Below the pieces are notes generated by a model. That model searched no databases and was not told the origin of the DNA. It was given only the letters and a program-made list of their open reading frames with translations. From Candidatus Moraniibacteriota bacterium (GTDB lineage Bacteria; Patescibacteriota; Minisyncoccia; Moranbacterales; GWC2-37-73): 59,529 bases of DNA. A program made the translations under genes and the position numbers. This document shows positions 37,001-45,100 of this stretch, piece after piece; positions within the stretch are counted from its first letter, which is position 1; each line of letters begins with the position of its first letter. The stretch spans positions 1 through 59,529 of the forward strand of contig JAAXUC010000005.1 of assembly GCA_013336225.1 (NCBI GenBank). Direction: 5' to 3'.

Positions 37001-37798
37001 GCAGTAACTATTGGCAATAATGACAGCGGAGCTCGCACTTTTGATGGTGTAATTGATGATGCCCGCATCTATAACCGCGCGCTTTCAGGCAGTGAGATTT
37101 CGCAGTTGTATAATCTCGGGCAAACAACTTTTAACACCGCGCAGATAGACAAAAGCACCAACGGACTGATTGGCATGTGGTCATTTGATGGTGCTGATGT
37201 TTCTGGTAATACTGCCTTTGACCGAAGTGGTAATGGCAATAATGGCACAATTGCTGCTGGGCAAACCCCAACAGTCGGAAAAAATGGACAAGCAATAGAT
37301 TTTAATGGCGCAGGCAATGTTGCACTCCCTGCCAGTGCCATCTTGAGACCAACAAACGCTCTCTCGGTGGCTGGATGGATCAAGGCGGATAGCTTGACGC
37401 AATGGGATGCTCTCATTGGAAACACTGACACAGTGTGGCAGAGCGGCATGGGCGTGTTTTATGATGTCAGCAATGGTGGCGAGTTGCAATTTTTTGTTAA
37501 CAGTTATGATAATAATGTTGCTAAAATAAGTTTCAATGATACTCAGAATTGGCATTATTTAGTCGGAACTTGGGATGGAAGTGTGGTGGACATTTATGTA
37601 GATGGTGTAAAAGGAGTTTCAGATACCTATGCTGGAAGTATTGCGTATAATGACGATTTATATATTGGAGCTATTGATTCTCCAAATTCATATTCTTGGG
37701 ATGGAAAATTGGATGAGTTTCGCATGTATAATCGTGGACTCAGTGCTAAAGAAGTTTCTGATTTGTATAATGCAGGCAAGGTTGAAACGAGAAAATAG
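34010..37798 (+). CDS. Secreted beta-helix/LamG protein, 1262 residues
   Basis: A signal peptide of about 27 residues ends AQAQAA. Two modules of about 395 residues follow (28-422 and 423-815). Each opens with YYSVGQ or FYSVGQ and a small beta domain containing GVGDxVTY. It continues with GNYQLNFPCY, IKIYTP and QRHxGxWDE, then a right-handed beta-helix with NNTI/KNNIVQN rungs. It closes with FHL...AKNAGxxL...DIDGQ...WDIGADE, the ending of choice-of-anchor-Q proteins. Two LamG/ConA-like lectin domains complete it (about 838-1040 and 1051-1255), each starting GL(V/I)G and a WxFDG motif and ending in RxYNRxLS. Both domain types commonly bind or cut polysaccharide, but no catalytic residues are recognised. 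It is coupled by ATGA overlap to the membrane protein upstream. Confidence 0.78.
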   Translation: MKFLKFTTYFFLAMLCMVVFSAQAQAATAIYYSVGQNTTSHETDLGTVTVDATARTATFTVPQIATNMGVGDLVTYAGGSCYIFSKTSTSVWGCQNATGGAPIAVTDAEVTSIAHAFASLNAAEIGAPALLGTADLVVGNYQLNFPCYFDTGADTTGVTISAYTTSASNHVRIYTPNNTSTEVNLSQRHVGAWDETKYSLQTTGRSIDALNGYVKVDGLQMRRIANDTSWEAVMWMRGTEQQVSNSIITASFTGTSSNDYGVLNSAANLLFFNNIIYGISNGLNLLTALNENSAGSIYVYNNTITNSYRGIDGNSNTIAKNNIVQNCGDGFTDSFDAASNYNISDLAADAPGINSKNSTTVAFADVANKNFHLAPFDIAAKNAGADLSADANFAFSTDIDGQTRLAGIPPAGGWDIGADEAATQVFYSVGQSASDLKTGTNPTINIISGAAVFSEAQTGNIGVGDRVTYNTNQIAYISTKTSADRMHWSLVTATGAPAGDITNSVVVSIKHEYTSLSAAVTGAMDTDHLNTSDLAIGNYQLNFPCYYDSGADTATVTVSGYATSVGNYIKIYTPFNTATEANNSQRHQGKWDEERYRLEVTNSRAITGVANFFRLDGLQIKAASDSLTAGATSLNGVQQTDFTDIQASNNLVNVVRSAGAAYTYGISAGRAAGVSANTIKVWNNIVFGSSGSAGIHFGGPIAYVYNNTVSGVIDGYYADNGSLMYVKNSIAQNCNRGFYGAHASSNYNISDLVADAPGVNSKNSTTVTFLDAANKDFHLSFLDTSAKNAGLNLQADPFLHFSQDIDGQERSGIWDIGADENIEMVQQKQLSTPGLDTGLVGHWTFDGSDVNGNVAKDISGNKNDGTIAGATVTPGKLGQGLNYVSLGSVVSVPDNDSLEGMTQLTLSAWINPRTSGNFGRIIEKGNGTPYNFYFIGSNLQCDLDSTSVITASNPFSGKYNSWHLATCVYDGVTVAIYLDGALIASAARTGSVATGATAVTIGNNDSGARTFDGVIDDARIYNRALSGSEISQLYNLGQTTFNTAQIDKSTNGLIGMWSFDGADVSGNTAFDRSGNGNNGTIAAGQTPTVGKNGQAIDFNGAGNVALPASAILRPTNALSVAGWIKADSLTQWDALIGNTDTVWQSGMGVFYDVSNGGELQFFVNSYDNNVAKISFNDTQNWHYLVGTWDGSVVDIYVDGVKGVSDTYAGSIAYNDDLYIGAIDSPNSYSWDGKLDEFRMYNRGLSAKEVSDLYNAGKVETRK

Positions 37799-37834
37799 TT
37801 GAGTGTTAAATTGTTTGCTTATTGAGATTTGAGA

Positions 37835-39052
37835 ATGACAAAAACTATGAGAAAAATCACATTAGAAATATTTTTTATTGCCATGATATTTTTTATGCTA
37901 CCTGCTTTTGCAAAGGCTGCGGTTATTTTTGAAGACAATTTCAACTCTCATTCTGATTGGCAGCCCAGACCGCTTGAAAATGATGTGGCACCTGGAGGTG
38001 GTGTCGTTGCTTGCGATTTTGATGAAACGTGCACAGGAGTAAAATCAGTTCCAACTGATTGGACTAATTTCAGAACGACTGGTTGGTGGTGGGGTCCGAA
38101 TTATGAAGACACCATTAGAATAACCAATCAAGCTGATCACAATAACAATGGAAAATCCTTCATTGTATACAATGAAGCAAATAGTGGTGCTTCTGGCGAT
38201 GGCTGGGGAGCTGATGGACTACTGACCAAGTTGTTTGATCAGGATTATCCGGAAATATATGCGCGCGTTTGGCTCAAAACTGATCCCAATTGGAAGTGGG
38301 CGACAAACAATGACATGATGATCAAAATGTTTCGTGTCAAACATTTTGACAGAGTTGGCAGCATTTATACGGGTTTTCCCGCAGGAACATTGGCGCCAAT
38401 TCTTCTTTGGGACATCAAGCATTCCAATTCATGGGGAACCAGGTGGGCAAATGCTTCGCGTTGTGATCCTCAGGAAACTGATTATTATTGCACCACCAGT
38501 GTTCCTGGTGACAATCTTTTTGTTGCGGGAAACATGACCATTGAACCGAATGAGCCAGGCATGCCAGCTGATGGAGAGTGGCATCAATTAGATTTTCACT
38601 TAAAGATGAATACCTACAATTCGGAAACATCTTCTTGGAGTTCTGATGGAATATATCAATTTAGCTATGATGGTGTCAACAGGGAAAATCATAGCAATGT
38701 TTTGTGGAAAAGAACTGGATCAAATGAATCAATCGGTTGGAATGCCTTTGATCTTGGTGGCAATGCTTTCAATTCTTATAATGACAATTGGTCAAATACT
38801 ATTGATTATGCCATTGATGATGTTGTTGTGCGCAGCTCTTACAGGTGGCGCGCAATTCAGCCTGGCATCAATAATCCTCCTTATTCAGCCACAACTTATT
38901 GGGAAAATATCGGACTGGTGGCTGGGCAAATAGAGCAGTGGTATGCCATGGATGATGTGATTGTTTCCACCACTGAAATTCCTGAAAATTATGTGATTGG
39001 TGGAATTGATCTTATTGCTCCAGCTGCACCAACAAACCTCAATGTGACATGA
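37835..39052 (+). CDS. Secreted jelly-roll-like protein, C-terminus apparently cut
   Basis: A 405-residue exported protein. The signal peptide (about 1-26) ends AFAKAA. The mature part starts VIFEDNFNSHSDWQP, the typical opening of ConA-like jelly-roll domains related to polysaccharide lyases and LamG proteins, and is rich in Trp, Asn and Gly, with IYARVWLKTDPNWKW and DGEWHQLDFHLKMN. It ends PAAPTNLNVT and then a stop. That sequence normally forms the first strand of a fibronectin type III domain, so the downstream domains seem to be missing. The ATG at 37835 is chosen over the TTG six bases upstream. It lies 36 bases after the beta-helix/LamG gene, probably in the same operon. Confidence 0.65.
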   Translation: MTKTMRKITLEIFFIAMIFFMLPAFAKAAVIFEDNFNSHSDWQPRPLENDVAPGGGVVACDFDETCTGVKSVPTDWTNFRTTGWWWGPNYEDTIRITNQADHNNNGKSFIVYNEANSGASGDGWGADGLLTKLFDQDYPEIYARVWLKTDPNWKWATNNDMMIKMFRVKHFDRVGSIYTGFPAGTLAPILLWDIKHSNSWGTRWANASRCDPQETDYYCTTSVPGDNLFVAGNMTIEPNEPGMPADGEWHQLDFHLKMNTYNSETSSWSSDGIYQFSYDGVNRENHSNVLWKRTGSNESIGWNAFDLGGNAFNSYNDNWSNTIDYAIDDVVVRSSYRWRAIQPGINNPPYSATTYWENIGLVAGQIEQWYAMDDVIVSTTEIPENYVIGGIDLIAPAAPTNLNVT

Positions 39053-39094
39053 TATATTTGGCAAAGCCAAGCTATGTTTTTTTGTTCAAAAAAA

Positions 39095-39103
39095 TGGTAA
39101 AAT
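39095..39103 (+). promoter_or_regulatory. Extended -10 promoter of the 2947-residue gene
   Basis: TGGTAAAAT ends six bases before the ATG at 39110, again implying a leaderless mRNA. Confidence 0.5.
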
Positions 39104-39109
39104 AAGTGC

Positions 39110-42100
39110 ATGGGATTGAATAAATTTCGTAGGTATAAAAAAATACAAATTTGCCTTGTAGCAGCTTTTTTTGCGGTGGGATTTTTTGCATTTTCGAATC
39201 AGGCTCAAGCTGCCACTCCAATTTTCTATTCCGTTGGACAAAACACAACCTCACATGAAACTGGAGCGGGCACAGTCACGGTTGATGCGATTGCCAGAAC
39301 TGCAACTTTTTCAGTGGTGCAAACTGCAGTCAACATGGGAGTGGGCGACCTTGTGACATATACTGGCGGAAGTTGCTATATTTCTGTAAAAAATTCAACC
39401 TCAGTTTGGGGTTGCCAAAGTGCAACTGGCGGAGCTCCAACTGCTGTTACTGATGCGGAGGTCACTTCAATCGCGCATGCATTTGCATCACTTTCTGCAG
39501 CAGTGACTGGCGCCAGTGGTCTTTTAGGCACTTCAGACTTGGTGGCTGGAGATTATCAATTGAATTTTCCTTGTTATTACGACACTGGGGCTGACACAAA
39601 CGCAACTGTTTCAGGATACACAACTGGAGCTTCAAATTATATCAAAATTTATACTCCAAACAACATTTTGACAGAAGTGAACAGCTCACAACGTCATTCT
39701 GGAAAATGGAATGATGGAAAATACAAGATTACAGTTGGGGATAATAATAATTTTGGCATCCAATTGGTGGTCAATTTCGTGCGTCTTGAGGGGATTCAGA
39801 TTTCCAAAACAAATTCTTCATTTAGTGGTGGAGGTGGGGTGTTGTTTGATGTTTTTGGCGACATCAGAATCAGTGACAATATCTTGAAAGGCATCTCTAC
39901 TGGAGTGTATTCTTCAACTGCCATAAGAACATCGCCAGCTGGAGCTCAAAATGTTGGCGCCATTTCAATCTGGAACAATTTGTTGCAGGATTTTAAACCC
40001 AACAGTGGCGTAGGCGGGAACACGACAGTTGTGTTTGGTTTTTTGAGTGGCAGCACAGGACGAGTCAATCTCTATAACAACACGATTGCAAACTGCAAAT
40101 TAGGTTTTGATATTACAGTTGGATTGGCTGTGGCGAAAAACAACTTGTTCAGTGGTTGCACTAATGATTTCTATACCAATCAGATTTATGCTGCAGGTAG
40201 TGATTATAATGTGACCACGAATGCCACCCTGGGATATGCGGTGACTGGCGCAGGAAACACCCATGACAAACTTTCTCAAAGTCCTGTTTTTGTGGATGCT
40301 GCCAATAAAGATTTCCATCTTTCCACTTTGGATATGGCAGCTAGAAATTCAGGAATCGATCTTTCAGCTGACGCCAGTTTGGCTTTCAACGAGGATGTTG
40401 ATTTTCAAAGTCGGCATAGCGTGTGGGATGTGGGGGCTGATGAAACAGTCACCCCAGTGTATTATTCAGTCGGACAATCCGCGGCTGACCTTAAAACAGG
40501 CTCTCCAAACATCACAACCCTTACTGCAGGTGCTGCAATTCTCTCAGAGGCTCAAACAGGTAACATCGGTGTGGGAGACCGGGTCACATATAATGGAGGC
40601 CAAATCGCATATATCAGCGCCAAGACGAATGCTGACGGCATGCACTGGAGCCTCGTGACGGCCACAGGAGACGTTCCAACTGATGTTTCTGGAGCGACGG
40701 TGGATTCAATCAAGCATGAATATACCTCACTTTCAGCTGCTGTGACGGGAGCAATGGATGTGAATCATCTGAAAACTGCCGACTTGATCGCTGGAAATTA
40801 TCAGCTCAATTTGCCTTGCTATTATGACATTGGCGCAGACCCAGATGCGGTGACAGTTTCTGGTTATACAACCAGTGCGAACAGCTATATTAAAATTTAT
40901 ACGCCTAATAATATTTCGACTGAAGCTAATAATTCTCAGCGGCATCAAGGGAAATGGGATAGTGGAAAATATCAATTGATTGTTAATAATAATCATGGCA
41001 TAAGTGAGCAGTTGGGAAATGTGTGGATTGATGGTTTGCAAATTCAACTCACCAACGTGACATCTAATCTTATGGGCATTTATGTCACAGGATCACTGGG
41101 CGCCAATGCCAATGTGAAAATTTCAGATAATATTTTGAAAGGTGCTGTTTCCACGGCTGACTGGCATATGGGAATAGATATTTGGAATTCTTCCGGATCG
41201 GGGGTGATAAAAATCTGGAACAATGTCATCTATGATTTCAAAAGAACATCAGGCAATAATGCTGTCGGCATAGGAATTGAAGATTCCTACACCTACTATA
41301 TATATAACAACACTGTTTATAATTGCGGAGTGGGTATAAATAAATGGGGCGGTACTGCAATTTTGAAAAACAATTTAGTGCAGAACACTGGCGGAAATAA
41401 TTATGGTGGAACTTTTGATGCCACTTCAAGCAATAATGTTTCTCAAGATGCAACTGCGCCTGGAACAAATTCAAAAATAAGCACTGCTGTTTCTTTTGCT
41501 GATGTGCTGAATAAAGATTTTCATCTAAATCCTTTTGACATTGCTGCCAAAAATGCTGGTGTTGATCTTTCGGTTGATGTTGGGCTTGCTTTTAATTCTG
41601 ACGTCGAGGGACAAGTGCGGCCTTCAAGTTCAAATGCAACTTGGGATATTGGCGCGGACGAAGCTGCCACGGCAATTTTCTATTCCGTCGGGCAAAACAC
41701 CACTGATCACAAAATTTGCACAAACGGTGATTGCATCACTAATCCTTTGACAGTGAGTATTGTCGGTACCACTGGCGTTGCAACTTTTTCCGTGGCGCAA
41801 ACTGCCAACAATTTGGGAGTAGGAGATAAGGTGACATATAACACAACTGAGGTTGCATATATTTCCGAAAAAATTTCAACCTCACAGTGGAAATTGATCA
41901 CAGCCTCTGGCGCAATTCCTGCTGATGTCACTGCGCAAACCGTCAACTCAATTGCGCATGCATTTGCATCCTTGAGTGCTGCCGAAGCTGGTGCGCCAGC
42001 CTTGTTGGGAACTGCTGATTTGGTGACTGGAAATTTTCAACTGAATTTCCCTTGCTATTATGACTCTGGCGCCGACACAACTGCTGTGACTGTGGATGGT

Positions 42101-45100
42101 TATGTTACAGGCGTTTCAAATTATATTAAAATTTATACGCCTAACAATGTTGGCACAGAAGTTAATCTCACCCAAAGACATTCTGGCAGATGGGATGAGG
42201 TGAGATATAATCTCATGATAAATGCGGTTGGAGATTATACTAATGCTCTTTATTTGCGTAGTGATTACACGAAAATTGATGGTTTGCAAATAAAGGTTAG
42301 CAATAATGATTTTGATGGCATAAGAGGAGTCTTGGTTGGATGGAATGATTTGGGGCGTGGATCAACTGTCCATGTTTCAAATAATATTATCACCGAAAAT
42401 CACACAACAACTAATAATGATGGGTTTGAAGCATTAAGCATTCGCAGCACAACAACCACTGGATATATTTGGAATAACTTGATTTATGATGCGAATATAG
42501 GAGGGAATACGGGATCTTCAGCCATGATGCTCTATTATAATCATCATTATGTTTATAATAACGTGGTGTATAATTATACTTCTGGCTATGGTATTCGTTC
42601 CAATGCTGGCAGTGTGCTGGCCAAAAATAACATTGTGCAGCAAGCGAGTTTTAATGGAGCTTTTGATGCTGCTTCAAGCAATAACATTTCTCAAGATGCA
42701 ACTTCGCCAAATGTGGCTTTGCAGAACAAGACAGTGTCTTTTCTTGATGCTGCCAATAAAGATTTTCATCTTGCACCCTCTGACACTACTGCTAAAAATG
42801 CTGGCGCCGATCTTTCTGCTGATCCAAGCTTTGCATTCAGCGCTGACATTGATGGACAGATTCGCTCAGCATCGCCGGGTTGGGACATTGGAGCTGACGA
42901 AGCTGCTACCGCAATTTTCTATTCCGTTGGACAAAACACGAATGATCATTCAAGTGGTGGAAATGTTTCCATTGCATCAGGAATTGCAACTTTCACCGTG
43001 GCTCAAACCGCCACCAATCTTGGAGTTGGAGATAAATTGATTGCAGGTAGCAATACATATTTTTTGGCTTCAAAAATAGACACCACTCACTGGAAGGTGG
43101 TGAATAATCTTGGGGCAGTTCCTGCTGATTCATCTTCGACGGCAGTCACTTCAATTGCACATGTGTTTTCCTCATTGAACTCAGCAGCCACCACTGCCAA
43201 TGGAGCCAGCTATCTCAACACCAGCAATTTGTATACCGGAAATTATCAATTGAATTTGCCTTGCTATTATGATTCTGGAGCAGACACGACGCAAGTGTCC
43301 TTGAATGCATGGCAAACTGCTCAAGGCAATATGATCAAGATTTATACACCCACCAACACTGCAACGGAGGTGAATGTGAGTCAGAGACACTCTGGCAAAT
43401 GGGATGATGGAAAATATAGATTGATCGTGTCAGCAACTGCTGATTATTCAAGAGCTATTCTTTTTGATAGGGGCTATGTCTGGATTGATGGTTTGCAAAT
43501 AAAATCCAGTAATAATGATTATGGATATTCTGCTGGCATCTTGGTGAATTATGCGAGTGCAAATCTTGGTCAAAAAGTGTATATCTCAAACAATATTATT
43601 ACCGAAAATCATGTAACTACTAACAATGACGGATTTGACGCAATTAATCTGTATTATGCAACTGGCTATGTTTGGAATAATTTGATCTATGATACAAATA
43701 TTGGAGGCGGCACTAACAACTCAGCGATCATGGGTTATTATAATCATCACTATGTTTATAATAATGTGATATATAATCGTGTTGGTTATGGTATTCGTTC
43801 TAATGATGGCAGCGTGCTGGCCAAAAATAACATTGTTCAACAAGCAAACTTTGATGGAACTTTTAACGCTGCTTCTAGTAATAATATTTCTCAAAATACA
43901 AGTTCACCCAATGTAGCTTTACGAAACAAAACCGTTACTTTTGCTGATGCTGCGAACAAGGATTTCCATCTTGCATCATCAGACATTGTTGCCAAAAATG
44001 CTGGCGCAGATCTTTCGGCTGATGCCAACTTTGCATTTGCAACTGACATCGACGGTCAAGCTCGTCTCGCTGGAACTCCGCCAGCTGGCGGATGGGATAT
44101 TGGTGCTGACGAAGCAGCTACGGCAGTATATTATTCAGTCGGACAATCTGTGGCAAATTTGATGTCTGGAACACCTCGAATATCAATTGCTGGTGGTGCT
44201 GCAGTTATTTCAGTAGCTCAAACAGGCAACATTGGTGTAGGAGACCGGGTCACATATAACACCAACCAAATCGCATATATCAGTGCCAAGACGAATGCTG
44301 ATGGCATGCACTGGAGCCTCGTGACGGCTACTGGAGATTTTCCAGATGATGTCAGTATGGCATTGGTGGATTCAATCAAACATGAATTTACCAATCTTTC
44401 AACTGCTGTGACTGGAGCGATGAATCCAAGTCACTTGAACACAAATGATTTGATGGCTGGAAATTTCCAACTCAATTTGCCTTGCTACTATGACTCTGGC
44501 GCTGACACTGCTGCCGTGTCAGTTTCAGGCTACAATACTGCTGTTGCAAATTACATTAAAATTTACACGCCAAATAATATTTTGACTGAAGCAAACAATT
44601 CTCAGAGGCATCAGGGGAAATGGGATGATGGGAAATATCAAATTCAAATTACAAATGGTGCTCCGCTGACTGTTGCTGAAAATTATTCAAAAATAGAAGG
44701 GCTGCAAATCAAGCACGTTCTAGCTGGTACCTCTGGTTGGGGATATGTTATGTATTTGGATACGGTCGCTGGTAAATTGTCCATCAGCAATAATATTATC
44801 ACTGCTGATATAGCAGGGGTTCCGACTGCCAACTCGCTTAATGTCGCGGGTATTCGTGGCTGCAAAGGTGATGATTCCAGTATGCCAAATTATATTTATA
44901 ATAATATCATTTATGGCGTGAAGGGGATGAGTACAGCTGCTGGAATTGAGCTTAGTTGTGGTGGAAATGGCAATTCATCATATGTGTATAACAACACATT
45001 GCATGACAATAAAGTTGGAATATTGCTGAGTTACGGCGAACATTTTTTGAAAAACAATTTAATGAATGGAAATGGGACTGACTTCATTGAAATGAATAGT

